A stretch of DNA of 64,000 bases, taken from positions 62,001-126,000 of the forward strand of contig JACQYS010000023.1 of NCBI GenBank assembly GCA_016208105.1. Reading direction: 5' to 3'. The DNA comes from Desulfovibrio sp. GTDB lineage: Bacteria > Desulfobacterota > Desulfovibrionia > Desulfovibrionales > Desulfovibrionaceae. Below, piece after piece: positions 26,999 to 38,290 of the stretch. Positions within the stretch are counted from its first letter, which is position 1. Each line of letters opens with the position of its first letter. A model generated the notes under the pieces. It saw only the letters and a list, made by a program, of their open reading frames with translations. It was not told where the DNA came from and ran no database searches. The position numbers were made by a program, and so were the translations under genes.

Positions 26999-27607
26999 AT
27001 GATCGTTGTGGACGGCCGGGAAACCGGGCTTAAAATCCAGAGTTTCGAGAACCTGGAACAGCTTCTTGTGAAGGTGCAGGGGGAGAACTACCTTGAAGGC
27101 CGCATCGTAACGGATGTCCTGGTGAACAAGGAGCCTTTCTCCGAAATTTATCCACATCAGGCCGAGGACGTGGAGTCTTCGGAAATCGAGTCGGTTGAGA
27201 TCCTGAGCGTGCCGACCCACGAAATGGCCGTGAACATCACCCGCGAGCTGTACAAGGTGGTGACCCTCATGGACCACGGCGCACGCCGCGTGGCCGAGCT
27301 GTTCCGCAAGGCCGACGACAACGAGGCCCTGGAGGTCTATCAGGACCTCATGGACGTCACCCGCGATTTCCTCGGCATGGTCGGGGTGCTCCGGGGCGAA
27401 TTCAGCCTCAAGCACGCCCCCAATTTCAACGAGGCCGCCGAGGAACTTTCCAGCCTGTTCTCGGAGATGCTCGAGGTCATCGAGAACGAGGACTGGATTC
27501 TTCTTGCGGATCTTCTTGAGTTCGAATTCATCCCCACGGTGGATCGCTGGAAGAAGATCGTGGCCCAGTTGCGCGAGGACATCAAGGAAGTTGCCCGCGC
27601 GGCCTAA
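26999..27607 (+). CDS. conserved protein of unknown function, possibly flagellum-associated
   Basis: A 202-residue, acidic, soluble protein without signal peptide or membrane segment. The N-terminus is MIVVDGRETGLKIQSFENLEQ; the rest is strongly helical (about residues 65-200), with AVNITRELYKVVTLMDHG and LADLLEFEFIPTVDRW. A strong ribosome site (GGAGGGAGAGAC) precedes the ATG. It lies 86 bases behind the glycosyltransferase gene and 15 bases ahead of the next small gene. I do not recognise a named family; the neighbour suggests flagellar or export-chaperone work. Confidence 0.7.
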   Translation: MIVVDGRETGLKIQSFENLEQLLVKVQGENYLEGRIVTDVLVNKEPFSEIYPHQAEDVESSEIESVEILSVPTHEMAVNITRELYKVVTLMDHGARRVAELFRKADDNEALEVYQDLMDVTRDFLGMVGVLRGEFSLKHAPNFNEAAEELSSLFSEMLEVIENEDWILLADLLEFEFIPTVDRWKKIVAQLREDIKEVARAA

Positions 27608-27622
27608 CAAAGGCGGCATTGT

Positions 27623-27973
27623 ATGAGCGACGAAATAGAAATTCTCGACAAAGCGTTGCGGTCTGGCCGCCAGGAGCTGCAGCAGCTCGTTGATGGCGAA
27701 GTGGAGGGGGCGGAGCAACTGGCCCAGGAGCGTCTTGCCCTTATGGACGAGGCGTGGCGCATGCGCGACCCGTTGAAGATCGGCGTGCTCAAGGAGAAAC
27801 TCCTGCAGCTGCAAAGTCTTCAAGGGCAGATAACGGCTGAAGCGCGCCGCTTGCACGAGGCCATCCGACGCGACCTCTTGAGAGCCAGGCAGGAGAACCA
27901 GCGCCTGACGGGGTATCGTTCGTCGCTTCGAGTCTCTCCTCATGGCGCACGATTCGTGGACAGGGCCGGTTGA
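27623..27973 (+). CDS. small helical protein, possible FlgN/FliT-like flagellar chaperone
   Basis: A 116-residue protein consisting almost entirely of amphipathic helix: LDKALRSGRQELQQLVDGE, then LKEKLLQLQSLQGQITAEA, then RARQENQRLTGYRSSLR. Length and helical pattern, with an Asn near the second-helix end, resemble the FlgN/FliT export chaperones, which hold flagellar hook or filament proteins. The similarity is to a general pattern, not a diagnostic motif. It lies 15 bases after the previous gene and is followed by a hairpin terminator. Confidence 0.6.
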   Translation: MSDEIEILDKALRSGRQELQQLVDGEVEGAEQLAQERLALMDEAWRMRDPLKIGVLKEKLLQLQSLQGQITAEARRLHEAIRRDLLRARQENQRLTGYRSSLRVSPHGARFVDRAG

Positions 27974-27977
27974 TATT

Positions 27978-28015
27978 ACCGGGAGCAGAAAGTTTTAACT
28001 TTCGTGCTCTCCGGT
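27978..28015 (+). terminator. hairpin after the glycosyltransferase/chaperone-like genes
   Basis: ACCGGGAGCAGAAAG pairs with CTTTCGTGCTCTCCGGT around a TTTTAA loop, with single-base bulges. There is no T run after it, so it may be an mRNA 3' stabiliser or part of the structured element that follows. Confidence 0.5.
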
Positions 28016-28099
28016 TATAAGTGCCAGCCGCCGCAGGCGGCGACAGCGGCGGCCGCCGCTCGGAGCAAAATGCAGTTACATTTTGCACCTGGCAATAAC
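28014..28099 (+). ncRNA. cloverleaf-like structured intergenic element of unknown role
   Basis: A closing stem, GTTAT/ATAAC plus TGCCAG/CTGGCA with an AAG bulge (28014-28027 and 28089-28099), encloses three hairpins: CGCCG-CAGG-CGGCG (28029-28042), AGCGGCGGCCGCCGCT (28045-28060) and GCAAAATG-CAGTTA-CATTTTGC (28065-28086). It is not a tRNA (no anticodon or T loop) and does not match integron attC ends. It may be an RNA element or a palindromic mobile repeat. Transcription is unproven. Confidence 0.45.
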
Positions 28100-28105
28100 G
28101 GTCTT

Positions 28106-28138
28106 GAAGGCCGGGCGAAAGCCCGGCCTTCTGATTTT
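28106..28138 (+). terminator. Rho-independent terminator
   Basis: AAGGCCGGGC-GAAA-GCCCGGCCTT followed by CTGATTTT. It is a ten-bp stem with a stable GAAA loop and closes the transcript from 25350-27973 or the structured element before it. Confidence 0.85.
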
Positions 28139-28346
28139 ACGGGACTTTGTCCGTGCGAGCCTTCTTATGATGGACGACTTTCTTTAAGTGAATGATTCCA
28201 ACCTCTCCGGTTCCCCCCCCATGCGCCATTCGATTCCCATCCCCTTGAATTGAAACCGGCTCTTGCCCGCCGTGGAGGCGAATCCGCCAAGGTGCACTCT
28301 CCACCAGGCCGTTTCAGAATATAACCGAACATTGTCAGGACTTCTT
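28139..28346. other. gene-free stretch before the alcohol dehydrogenase promoter
   Basis: About 210 bases with no plausible coding frame, repeat or hairpin that I can see. It may hold upstream control sites for the alcohol dehydrogenase gene. Confidence 0.35.
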
Positions 28347-28375
28347 TTGACGCATTCGCCTGGGTGTGTTAATAC
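28347..28375 (+). promoter_or_regulatory. probable sigma-70 promoter of the alcohol dehydrogenase gene
   Basis: TTGACG, 17 bases, TAATAC: close to consensus in both boxes and spacing, 40 bases before the ATG. This is the best promoter match in the window. Confidence 0.65.
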
Positions 28376-28414
28376 TTGGCGTGACTCCTCTTGGCCTTCA
28401 CAGGGAGACCCGCC

Positions 28415-29564
28415 ATGGCTGAAACCCGGAATTTCGAGCTGAGAAAATTCGTGGCCCCGGAATTCGTCTTCGGGGAAGGGGCTTCCAGCCTTGCGGCGCA
28501 GTACGCCGTCAACCTGGGCTCACGGCGCCCCATGCTGGTGACGGACGCCGGGCTCATAGAAGCCGGGTGGTCCAAAACGCTTCTGGACGGACTCAAAACG
28601 GCCGGGCTTGGCTGCGTGGTCTTCAGCTCCGTAACGCCCAACCCCAAGGACCATGAGATTATGGCGGGGGCGCGGATCTACCAGGACGAGGGCTGCGACG
28701 CCCTGGTTGCCCTGGGCGGAGGCAGCGTGCTGGACTGCGCCAAGGGCATCGGCATCGTCACCGCCTGTGGCGGACACATTCTCTCTTACGAGGGCGTGGA
28801 CACGATCTCCTGCCCGCTGCCTCCGCTGGTGTGCGTGCCGACCACCTCCGGAAGCTCGGCGGACGTGTCCCAGTTCGCCATCATTTCAGACACGGTGCGC
28901 AAGGTGAAGATCGCACTGGTGAGCAAGATGCTCGTTCCCGACGTCTCCCTTATCGACCCCCAATTAACCACCACCATGTCCCCCTCCCTTACGGCAGAGA
29001 CGGGCCTGGACGCCCTGACCCACGCCATCGAGGCCTATGTGTCCAACGCCAACTCGGCGGTTACGGACCTTTTCGCCCTGGAAGCCATGCGCCTTGCCCG
29101 AGGGTATCTTGTGCAGGCCGTCAGATTCCCGCAGGACATCGAGGCCCGCTCGCGCATGTGCCTGTCCAGCCTGGACGCGGGTCTGGCCTTTTCCAACGCC
29201 ATACTCGGGGCCGTGCACGGCATGGCCCACAGCCTGGGCGGCAACCTCGACCTGCCCCACGGAGAATGCAACGCCATCCTCTTGGGTCCGGTCATCGCCT
29301 TCAATTTCCCGTCCGCGCCGGAGCGTTACCGCAATGTGGCCCAAGCCATGGGATGCGCGGTCGAGGGCGTTTCCGACAGCGATGTCCTGGCGTCATTGCT
29401 TGCGACCATCAAACAGATGCGCGCCGATGTTGATTTGACCCGCAACCTGGGGGCGTTGGGAGTGACGCGCGCGGACATACCGCACCTGGCGGAAATGGCC
29501 ATGAAGGACCCGTGCCTGCTCACCAACCCCCGTCCACCCGTCCAGGCGGACATTGAAGCCATTT

Positions 29565-29581
<17 letters not shown>
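28415..29581 (+). CDS. iron-containing alcohol dehydrogenase
   Basis: A group III (Fe2+) NAD(P)-dependent alcohol dehydrogenase of 388 residues. Visible are the Rossmann/GGGS motif ALGGGSVLDCAKGIGI (GGGSxxDxAK), CVPTTSGSSAD, and metal ligands in ETGLDALTHAIEAY (Asp and His), HGMAHSLGG (His) and LPHGECNA (His). These enzymes oxidise ethanol or 1,3-propanediol-type alcohols, or reduce aldehydes. The ATG at 28415 has GGGAG eight bases upstream. The stop lies 17 bases inside the next kinase gene, so expression is coupled. The preceding promoter is close to consensus. Confidence 0.93.
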
Positions 29582-31208
<1,627 letters not shown>

Positions 31209-31307
31209 ACCCACCGGATGTGCTCCGTGGGGCTTTCCTTTTTGCCCGATCTAATCTAAACAAAACCCCTTTGTCCGCATCCCCATATCTTTGAGGAGCC
31301 ATGTCCC

Positions 31308-32615
31308 ATGGAGTATAACGTCACTGAAGTGTCCCCGGTCGAAACCAAGATCGAGGTCAAAGTACCCGCCGAAGAGATCAACGCCTCCCTGGCCGTCACC
31401 ACGGCCATGTACCGCCGGAACCTCGATCTTCGCGGCTTCCGCAAGGGCAAGGTCCCCTCCAGCATCGTTGAGTCCAAGTTCCGCAAGCAGATTATGCGCG
31501 AGGCCGCCAACGACCTCATGAACGTCCACATCAACGAGGTCATGTCCACCCTCAAGTACCTGGCCATCGCCAAGCTCGACGTCAGCCCCGTGGAACTGGA
31601 GAAGGACAAGGCAATCGACTACGTCATCACCTTCGAGCACTGCCCCAACTTCGATCTGCCCGAATACAAGGGCCTTGAGATCGAAGAGGAAGAAGCTCAG
31701 ACCAAGGACGACGAGGTCTCCCAGGTCATCGAGCGCATCCGCGGCAACCTGGCGGAGTTGAAGGTCGTCAAGGAATCCCGCCTGCCCAAGGACGGGGACG
31801 TGGTCGTGGTCAGCTTCACCGGCAGCCAGAACGGCGAGCCCCTTCCCGGCGTGCGCGCCGAGAACTTCCAGCTTTCCCTGGGAGAAAACCAGGCCCTTCC
31901 CGATTTCGAAGCCCTGGTGAAGGCCACCAAGGCCGGGGCCGACAATACCGGAACGCTCAGCTTCCCCGCCGACTTCATCAACCAGGAGCTGGCCGGAAAG
32001 ACCGTGGACCTAAGCATCACCGTCCACATCATCAAGGAAAAGGAGCTTCCGCCCATCGACGACGAGCTGGCCCAGAAGGCCGGCAACTTCGAGAGCCTGG
32101 AGAAGCTCAAGGAAGCCATCTCGCGCTCCTACGTGCAGAGCCGCCAGCAGCTCTACAGGGCCGCCGCCCAGAAGAAGCTCCTCGACGAGCTTTTGACCAA
32201 GGTGGACTTCCCCCTGCCTCCCTCCCTGGTGGAGGAGCAGATCGGCATCCTGGTGGAGGACGCCAAGAACAAGGTCGAGCGCCAGGGCAAGGCTCCCGAG
32301 GCCCTGGGCAAGACCGACGAAGAGTTGCGCAAGGATTTCGAGCCCAAGGCCAAGGAGATCGTCAAGGCCCAGCTCTTTTTGATCAAGCTTTCCGACAAGG
32401 AAGGCATCGAGACCACTCCCCAGGAGATGGACGCCTACTTCATGCAGGTGGCTTCCCGCACCGGCCAGGACGTTTTGGCCGTGAAGCAGCACTACGAAGA
32501 GAAGGGGCTCATCATTCCCGTGCGGGATAAGATCCTGGCTGACAAGGCCATGGAGTTCATCTATTCCCAGGCCAAGGTCACCAAGGTGCCGGCCAAGGAA
32601 GAAGAGAAGGCCTAG
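31308..32615 (+). CDS. tig: trigger factor
   Basis: A ribosome-bound chaperone and peptidyl-prolyl isomerase. The 435-residue product has the N-terminal ribosome-binding region with the FRKGKVP signature (LRGFRKGKVPSSIVE), a central FKBP-like domain (DGDVVVVSFTG), and a long helical C-terminal arm. GAGGAG lies about 10 bases upstream. The arrangement tig-clpP-clpX-lon, with about 160-750 base gaps, is a conserved protein-quality cassette. A Lys/Glu-rich tail ends the protein. Confidence 0.94.
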   Translation: MEYNVTEVSPVETKIEVKVPAEEINASLAVTTAMYRRNLDLRGFRKGKVPSSIVESKFRKQIMREAANDLMNVHINEVMSTLKYLAIAKLDVSPVELEKDKAIDYVITFEHCPNFDLPEYKGLEIEEEEAQTKDDEVSQVIERIRGNLAELKVVKESRLPKDGDVVVVSFTGSQNGEPLPGVRAENFQLSLGENQALPDFEALVKATKAGADNTGTLSFPADFINQELAGKTVDLSITVHIIKEKELPPIDDELAQKAGNFESLEKLKEAISRSYVQSRQQLYRAAAQKKLLDELLTKVDFPLPPSLVEEQIGILVEDAKNKVERQGKAPEALGKTDEELRKDFEPKAKEIVKAQLFLIKLSDKEGIETTPQEMDAYFMQVASRTGQDVLAVKQHYEEKGLIIPVRDKILADKAMEFIYSQAKVTKVPAKEEEKA

Positions 32616-32635
32616 CAACAGCGTTTCCCACGGTA

Positions 32636-32661
32636 CGGCCGCCGTTTTTCTGCGGCGGCCG
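32636..32661 (+). terminator. hairpin between tig and clpP
   Basis: CGGCCGCCG with CGGCGGCCG and an 8-base T-rich loop. No T run follows the stem, so readthrough into clpP is likely. Confidence 0.4.
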
Positions 32662-32777
32662 CCCGGAGTCCCGATGCGGGCGGTCTTGTCTTTCCGCGCG
32701 CGTTGGGTAAAAGTCGCCCTGTGGACGGAGGCTTCAGATTCTCCGTGAGGAACTAATTCCAGCCAAGGAGTTTCAGG

Positions 32778-33386
32778 GTGCACGCCCAGATACCTATAGT
32801 AATCGAGACCACGGGGCGCACCGAACGCGCCTACGACATCTATTCGCGCCTGCTGAAGGACCGGATCATCCTCTTGGGCACCCCCATAGACGACCACGTG
32901 GCCAACGTGATCTGCGCCCAGCTTCTTTTTCTCGAGTCCGAGGACCCGAAAAAGGAAATCTCCATCTACATAAATTCCCCGGGCGGCTCGGTAACAGCCG
33001 GGATGGCCATCTACGACACCATGCAGTTCATCTCCTGCCCGGTGGCCACCCTGTGCATGGGCCAGGCGGCCAGCATGGGCGCGCTGCTCATGGCGGCCGG
33101 CGAGAAGGGCATGCGCTACGCCCTGCCCAACGCCCGGATCATGATCCATCAGCCCTCGGGCGGGTTCCAGGGACAAACCACGGATATTGACATCCACGCC
33201 CGCGAGATTATTCGCATGAGGGAACGGCTCAACGAAATTCTTGCCAAACACACTGGCACGGATATTGATAAAATCCGTGACGACACGGAACGCGACTACT
33301 TCATGACCCCGGACGAAGCCATGAAATACGGCCTCATCGACAAGGTCATCACCTCGCGGCAGTCCCAGGAAGAAGAAAACCAGTAG
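32778..33386 (+). CDS. clpP: ATP-dependent Clp protease proteolytic subunit
   Basis: ClpP is the tetradecameric serine protease chamber. The 202-residue product starts at GTG 32778, with AAGGAG about eight bases upstream. The catalytic triad is Ser99 in [10 protein letters not shown], His124 in MIHQPSGG, and an Asp near residue 173 (ERDYFM). The early block [17 protein letters not shown] is typical. The ClpX ATPase gene follows 58 bases later, as usual. Confidence 0.96.
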   Translation: MHAQIPIVIETTGRTERAYDIYSRLLKDRIILLGTPIDDHVANVICAQLLFLESEDPKKEISIYINSPGGSVTAGMAIYDTMQFISCPVATLCMGQAASMGALLMAAGEKGMRYALPNARIMIHQPSGGFQGQTTDIDIHAREIIRMRERLNEILAKHTGTDIDKIRDDTERDYFMTPDEAMKYGLIDKVITSRQSQEEENQ

Positions 33387-33444
33387 GCTCTGTATTCACC
33401 GGCAGCGGCAAAGTTTGCCCCCGCGCGACATCAGGGAAGATGCC

Positions 33445-34698
33445 ATGACCAAAAAGAAGACCCCAGTTTCCACCGACCTCTGCTGCTCCTTTTGCGGCAA
33501 GAACCAGGAAGAGGTGCAGCGCCTCATCGCTGGTCCCGACGTCTACATCTGCGACGAGTGCGTTTCCTTGTGCAACGAGATCATTGCCCAGGAAAGCCTG
33601 AACGAGGAAGTGGAGGACGGCAAACTCCTGGCTCCCGCAGAAATAAAGAATCTGCTCGATGAATACGTGATCGGGCAGGACCAGGCCAAGAAGATCCTGG
33701 CCGTGGCCGTGCACAACCATTACAAGCGCGTTCTCTATGCGGGCGGCGCCAAGGGCGACGACGTTGAGCTGGACAAGTCCAACATCCTGCTCATCGGCCC
33801 CACCGGCTCGGGCAAGACGCTTCTGGCCCAGACCCTGGCCCGCGTGCTCAAGGTGCCCTTCGCCATCGCGGACGCCACCACGTTGACCGAGGCCGGCTAT
33901 GTGGGCGAGGACGTGGAGAACATTCTCGTCCAGCTGCTGCAGAACGCCGACTACGACATCGAGGCCGCGTCCAAGGGCATCATCTACATCGACGAGATCG
34001 ATAAAATCGCGCGCAAGTCGGACAGCCCGAGCATCACCAGGGACGTGTCCGGCGAGGGCGTGCAGCAGGCCCTTTTGAAGATCATCGAGGGAACCGAGGC
34101 CAACATCCCCCCCAAGGGCGGCCGCAAGCACCCCCAGCAGGAATTTATCCGCCTGAACACGTCGAACATCCTGTTCATCGTGGGCGGCGCCTTCATCGGG
34201 CTCGAGAAGATCGTGCAGCAGCGCATGCGCGGCTCTGCCCTGGGCTTTGGCGCCAAGATGGAGGGCAAGCGCGAGGAGGACGTCTCCAAGCTCCTCCTGC
34301 AGGCCCATCCCTCTGACTTGGTGAAGTTCGGCCTTATCCCTGAGTTCGTGGGCCGAATACCCATCATCACCTCCCTGACGGAGCTGGTGGAGGAAGACCT
34401 TATCCGCATCCTCACCGAGCCCAAGAATGCGCTGGTGAAGCAGTACATGAAGCTCTTCGAGCTTGATAAGGTCCGCCTGCGCTTCACTTCCAACGCCCTG
34501 TCCGCCATTGCCCGCAAGGCCATCGAAAGAAAGACCGGGGCGCGCGGACTGCGCAACGTGATGGAGAACATCATGCTGGACATCATGTACCAGCTGCCGT
34601 CGCTGTCGGGCGTTACCGAATGCGTGATCAACAAGGCCGTGGTGGAGAAGGGGCAGGACCCTTTGCTCTTCTACCAGCAGGAAGTGAAGTCCGCGTAA
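33445..34698 (+). CDS. clpX: ATP-dependent Clp protease ATPase subunit ClpX
   Basis: An AAA+ unfoldase that feeds ClpP. The 417-residue product has an N-terminal zinc finger, C-x2-C in CCSFCGK and CDECVSLC. The AAA domain has Walker A GPTGSGKT, Walker [12 protein letters not shown], sensor-1 and the ClpP-binding IGF-type loop (LGFGAKM). The start at ATG 33445 is preferred to the upstream TTG at 33415, because a zinc-finger start of [11 protein letters not shown] fits relatives; GGAAG lies upstream. A strong terminator follows. Confidence 0.95.
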   Translation: MTKKKTPVSTDLCCSFCGKNQEEVQRLIAGPDVYICDECVSLCNEIIAQESLNEEVEDGKLLAPAEIKNLLDEYVIGQDQAKKILAVAVHNHYKRVLYAGGAKGDDVELDKSNILLIGPTGSGKTLLAQTLARVLKVPFAIADATTLTEAGYVGEDVENILVQLLQNADYDIEAASKGIIYIDEIDKIARKSDSPSITRDVSGEGVQQALLKIIEGTEANIPPKGGRKHPQQEFIRLNTSNILFIVGGAFIGLEKIVQQRMRGSALGFGAKMEGKREEDVSKLLLQAHPSDLVKFGLIPEFVGRIPIITSLTELVEEDLIRILTEPKNALVKQYMKLFELDKVRLRFTSNALSAIARKAIERKTGARGLRNVMENIMLDIMYQLPSLSGVTECVINKAVVEKGQDPLLFYQQEVKSA

Positions 34699-34723
34699 GT
34701 CCGCGTTGAAATCCGAAATGGTG

Positions 34724-34760
34724 AAGCCCCCTTCCGTTTCAGGGAGGGGGCTTCTTTTTC
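34724..34760 (+). terminator. terminator after clpX
   Basis: AAGCCCCCTTCC with GGGAGGGGGCTT around a GTTTCA loop, followed by CTTTTTCT. It closes the clpPX transcript. Confidence 0.9.
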
Positions 34761-34834
34761 TCGTCGACTGTTATGCGTTCGTATTGGCAGAATGCGTCAT
34801 CTCTTCATAGGCAATGCCGAAGATACGGCGAAGC

Positions 34835-35032
34835 CTATTTTTTGGCGATGACGAGCCAGGCGTCCCCGTAGCCGACCAGGGGCGGTTTGGTGGCGTCCCA
34901 GGCGCATTGGGTTTCGGTCTGAACGTGAATGGTGGAAACTGTCAGGCCAAGCCGCTCGTACTCTCTCTTCCCTTCGTTCGCGGCAGCCTCCGACAAGTAG
35001 CGGTACACTATGAACACTCCACATTCTTCCAT
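34835..35032 (-). CDS. small protein of unknown function
   Basis: A 65-residue cytoplasmic protein beginning MEECGVFIVYRYLSEAAANEGKRE, of mixed composition. The ribosome site AAGGAGG lies 7 bases before the ATG, an unusually good one, which is the main reason to believe it. It contains a two-cysteine opening and a central EYERLGL helix. It lies convergent with clpX, with the clpX terminator between them. I do not recognise the family. Confidence 0.6.
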   Translation of the reverse strand: MEECGVFIVYRYLSEAAANEGKREYERLGLTVSTIHVQTETQCAWDATKPPLVGYGDAWLVIAKK

Positions 35033-35349
35033 TGCGGACCTCCTTGTTACAGGTGTGCTTGCCAGGGTTCATCCTTCACTGAAGCATGCCATTTCCGGAA
35101 CGATCTGAATTTGGATTGTCAGTATATATTTATTATACGAATTAATTGTTGATGCTATATCACAGAACCATGGTTCGCGTGTGCTTGTCAAATATTCCAC
35201 CGATAAGGCAGGATACCTGGCCATGGCGGGAGATGCGGGGGATTGCAGGGAGGGCTTGCAAGGGCGCTTGGAAGCGGACGAACTAATCCGCGATGGCCGC
35301 GAGAACCTGTGTTGGTATAACAACCCGGAATGGTTGATTATTACTTGAT
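35033..35349. other. gene-free region upstream of lon
   Basis: About 320 bases of mixed composition, with an AT-rich patch at 35115-35160, the likely promoter zone for the small minus-strand gene. No CIRCE-type operator or heat-shock motif stands out. Confidence 0.35.
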
Positions 35350-35377
35350 TTGACTTTTCCCGTACCTGACTTACTCT
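35350..35377 (+). promoter_or_regulatory. candidate promoter of lon
   Basis: TTGACT, 16 bases, TACTCT, about 70 bases before the lon ATG. Only moderate similarity to a sigma-70 promoter; no sigma-32 consensus was found. Confidence 0.3.
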
Positions 35378-35447
35378 CAATTATCTTACAACCCGGCCGA
35401 TAAGCGCTGCAAAGCGGCGTGACATCATACCATCCCAGGAGACCTTC

Positions 35448-37904
35448 ATGACGAGCTTTTTCTCCGATGACCAACCCCGCAGGACCGACCGCGTGCGCCT
35501 GCCGGTGATGAGCCTGCGCGAGGTGGTCATGTTCCCCAGGTCCATCGTTCCCCTGTTCGTTGGACGCGAGGCCTCCATAAAAGCCATTGAGAACGCCGTT
35601 TCCACCTACGACAAGAAGATCTTCCTGGTGGCCCAGCGCACCCCGGAAACGGAGAAACCCCAGGCGGAAGACCTGTTCCGCATGGGCACCGTGAGCAAGA
35701 TCCTCCAGATGCTTCGCCTGCCCGACGGCACCATCAAGGTGCTCTTCGAGGGCCTGTACCGGGCCGAGTGGGAAGAGGACGGCATGGAGGGCTTCGAGGA
35801 CGACTTCCCCACCGCCCGCGTGGTCCGCATGCAGGAGGACGACGGGGAGGGCAGCGAGGCCGAGGCCATGGTGCGCACGGCCCACGAGGCCATGGAGCAC
35901 TACGGGCGCATCAACAAGAAGCTCGCTCCCGAGACCATCCTGGCCATTAACGCCCAGACCGCCCCGGGCCGCCTGGCCGACGCCATCATGCCCCACCTGA
36001 AGGTGGACTACATCAAGAAGCAGGAAATCCTCGAGCAGCTGGACCCCGTCAAGCGCCTGGAAGAGTCCTTCGCCTTTCTCCAGGGGGAGATCGAAATCTC
36101 CTCCATCGAGAAGAAGATCAAGGGCCGCGTCAAGCAGCAGATGGAGAAGAACCAGCGCGAATACTATTTGAACGAGCAGCTCAAGGCCATCCACAAGGAG
36201 ATGGGCCGCGACGAGGACCCCCTGGCCGAGGTGGCCGAGTTCGAGCTGCGCCTGAAGGAAAAGGACATGCCCGAAGAGGCTCGCGAAAAGGCCATGCGCG
36301 AGCTTAAGAAGATGAAGCACACTCCGCCTTCCTCAGCGGAATACACCGTGGTTCGCAACTACGTTGAGTGGATTCTGGACCTGCCCTGGAACGTGCTCCA
36401 GGACGTCGAGATCGACGTGAACAAGGCCAAGGAGATCTTGGACGCCGATCACTACGGCCTGGAAAAGCCCAAGGAGCGCATCCTGGAGTACCTGGCCGTG
36501 CAGAGCCTGGTGGAGAAGATGAAGGGCCCCATTCTGTGTCTGGTGGGCCCTCCGGGCGTGGGCAAGACCTCTTTGGCCAAGTCCATCGCCAGGTCCATGG
36601 ACCGCGAGTTCGTGCGCCTGTCTCTTGGCGGCGTGCGCGACGAGGCCGAGATACGCGGCCACCGCCGCACCTACGTGGGCGCGCTGCCCGGCAAGATCAT
36701 CCAGTCCTTGAAGCGGGTCAAATACAACAACCCCGTGTTCTGCCTGGACGAAGTGGACAAAATGTCGACCGATTTCAGGGGCGACCCGTCCTCGGCCCTG
36801 CTCGAGGTGCTCGATCCCGAGCAGAACTACGCCTTCGGCGACCACTACCTGGACCTGGACTACGACCTATCCAAGGTGTTCTTCATCACCACGGCCAACG
36901 CCCTGCACACCATCCCCCTGCCGCTGCAGGACCGCATGGAGATCATCCGCATCCCCGGCTACATGGAGACCGAAAAGCTCTCCATCGCCAAGGAGTTCCT
37001 GCTGCCCAAGAAGATCAAGGAGAACGGCCTGAAGGACGAGAACATCTCCGTGTCCGAGGGCGCCATCCTGGAGGTCATCCGGCGCTACACCCGCGAGGCG
37101 GGCGTGCGCAACGTGGAGCGGGAGCTGGCCTCGCTGTGCCGCAAGACCGCCCGCAAGCTGGTGGAGGGGGGCGATCTTGCCGCCACGTTCTCCATCACCA
37201 AGCAGACCCTGCCCCAGTATCTTGGCGTGCCCAAGTTCCGCCACGGCGAGATGGAGGAGAAACCCCAGGTGGGCGTCTCCACTGGCCTTGCCTACACCGA
37301 GCTTGGCGGCGAGATGCTCATGGTGGAGACCGCGCTCATGCCCGGCGCCGGAAAGGTGGAGATAACGGGCAAGCTTGGCGACGTGATGCAGGAGTCGGCC
37401 AAGGCCGCGCTTTCCTACATCCGCTCCCGCTCGGCCAGCTTCGGCTTGAAGCCCGACTTCCACAAGGAAATCGACATCCACATCCACGTGCCCGAGGGCG
37501 CCACTCCCAAGGACGGCCCAAGCGCGGGCATCACCCTGTGCACGGCCATGGTCTCGGCCCTTCTGAACATGCCGGTCCGCAACGAACTGGCCATGACCGG
37601 CGAGATCACCCTGCGCGGACGGGTGCTGCCCATCGGCGGGCTTCGCGAAAAGCTTCTGGCCGCCCACCGGGGCCAGATCAAGAAGGTGCTCATTCCGGAA
37701 GAGAACGCCAAAGATCTGAAGGAAGTGCCCGAGGCCATCCTTAAGGAACTGGAGATCGTCCAGGTGAAGAACATGGACGAGGTGCTGGAGCAGGCCATCC
37801 TGTGCGAGGAGTCAAACAAGCTCTTCTGCGCCAGGGGGGCCAATGTGCAGCCCTTGGCAGCGAGCCTTCTCAAGGAAGAGTACCAGAACCAGACCAGGCA
37901 CTAA
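35448..37904 (+). CDS. lon: ATP-dependent protease La
   Basis: Lon degrades misfolded and regulatory proteins. The 818-residue product has the N-terminal substrate-binding domain ([19 protein letters not shown]), the AAA domain with Walker A GPPGVGKT near residue 367 and the [20 protein letters not shown] loop, and the C-terminal Ser-Lys protease (active Ser in DGPSAG near 691 and Lys near 734). AGGAG precedes the ATG by 8 bases. The length is standard. Its tail of about 45 residues is Cys-containing and non-conserved. A strong terminator follows. Confidence 0.95.
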   Translation: MTSFFSDDQPRRTDRVRLPVMSLREVVMFPRSIVPLFVGREASIKAIENAVSTYDKKIFLVAQRTPETEKPQAEDLFRMGTVSKILQMLRLPDGTIKVLFEGLYRAEWEEDGMEGFEDDFPTARVVRMQEDDGEGSEAEAMVRTAHEAMEHYGRINKKLAPETILAINAQTAPGRLADAIMPHLKVDYIKKQEILEQLDPVKRLEESFAFLQGEIEISSIEKKIKGRVKQQMEKNQREYYLNEQLKAIHKEMGRDEDPLAEVAEFELRLKEKDMPEEAREKAMRELKKMKHTPPSSAEYTVVRNYVEWILDLPWNVLQDVEIDVNKAKEILDADHYGLEKPKERILEYLAVQSLVEKMKGPILCLVGPPGVGKTSLAKSIARSMDREFVRLSLGGVRDEAEIRGHRRTYVGALPGKIIQSLKRVKYNNPVFCLDEVDKMSTDFRGDPSSALLEVLDPEQNYAFGDHYLDLDYDLSKVFFITTANALHTIPLPLQDRMEIIRIPGYMETEKLSIAKEFLLPKKIKENGLKDENISVSEGAILEVIRRYTREAGVRNVERELASLCRKTARKLVEGGDLAATFSITKQTLPQYLGVPKFRHGEMEEKPQVGVSTGLAYTELGGEMLMVETALMPGAGKVEITGKLGDVMQESAKAALSYIRSRSASFGLKPDFHKEIDIHIHVPEGATPKDGPSAGITLCTAMVSALLNMPVRNELAMTGEITLRGRVLPIGGLREKLLAAHRGQIKKVLIPEENAKDLKEVPEAILKELEIVQVKNMDEVLEQAILCEESNKLFCARGANVQPLAASLLKEEYQNQTRH

Positions 37905-37927
37905 GCCGGTTTATAACAACGCTACCA

Positions 37928-37958
37928 AGAGCCGGGGGATACTCCGGCTCTTTTTTTT
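37928..37958 (+). terminator. terminator of lon
   Basis: AGAGCCGG with CCGGCTCT and an 8-base loop, followed by eight T. It is 24 bases after the lon stop. Confidence 0.93.
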
Positions 37959-37959
37959 C

Positions 37960-38242
37960 GGGCAAATACTATGCCGGTTTCCCGCCATCTTCCGCAACGC
38001 GCCTGCCTGGCAACTGCATTCTTCCTGGAAGCGGAGCGACGCCAAGGTGGAACGGTATCAGGAAATGCACATTGTGTGCGGAGGCTCTGCGGTAGCCTCA
38101 TGCACGCTTAGAAATGGAGTCTTGTGATGCGTGTTGCTGTTTTAATGTCTAGGCATTTATTCGCCACGGTGCGCAAATATCATACCTGAAAAGTCGGTAG
38201 TTGGTGATGAATAAATGCAATCACACTCCATTTTGGTCGTAA
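37960..38242. other. gene-free region between lon and the ferredoxin gene
   Basis: About 280 bases of moderate GC with no recognised gene or RNA; several short frames lack ribosome sites. The promoter of the downstream gene lies at its right end. Confidence 0.35.
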
Positions 38243-38270
38243 TTGACAGATCTCCAGCATGTTGTATCTC
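38243..38270 (+). promoter_or_regulatory. candidate promoter of the four-cluster ferredoxin gene
   Basis: TTGACA, 16 bases, TATCTC, 20 bases before the ATG. The -35 box is consensus, the -10 box is weak. Confidence 0.4.
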
Positions 38271-38290
38271 GATAAAAGGGGGGATTTGTC

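Noticed and set aside
28014-28099. Integron attC or tRNA-like reading of the cloverleaf
   Set aside because: Ends do not match the GTTRRRY/RYYYAAC core sites, and there is no T loop or anticodon stem.
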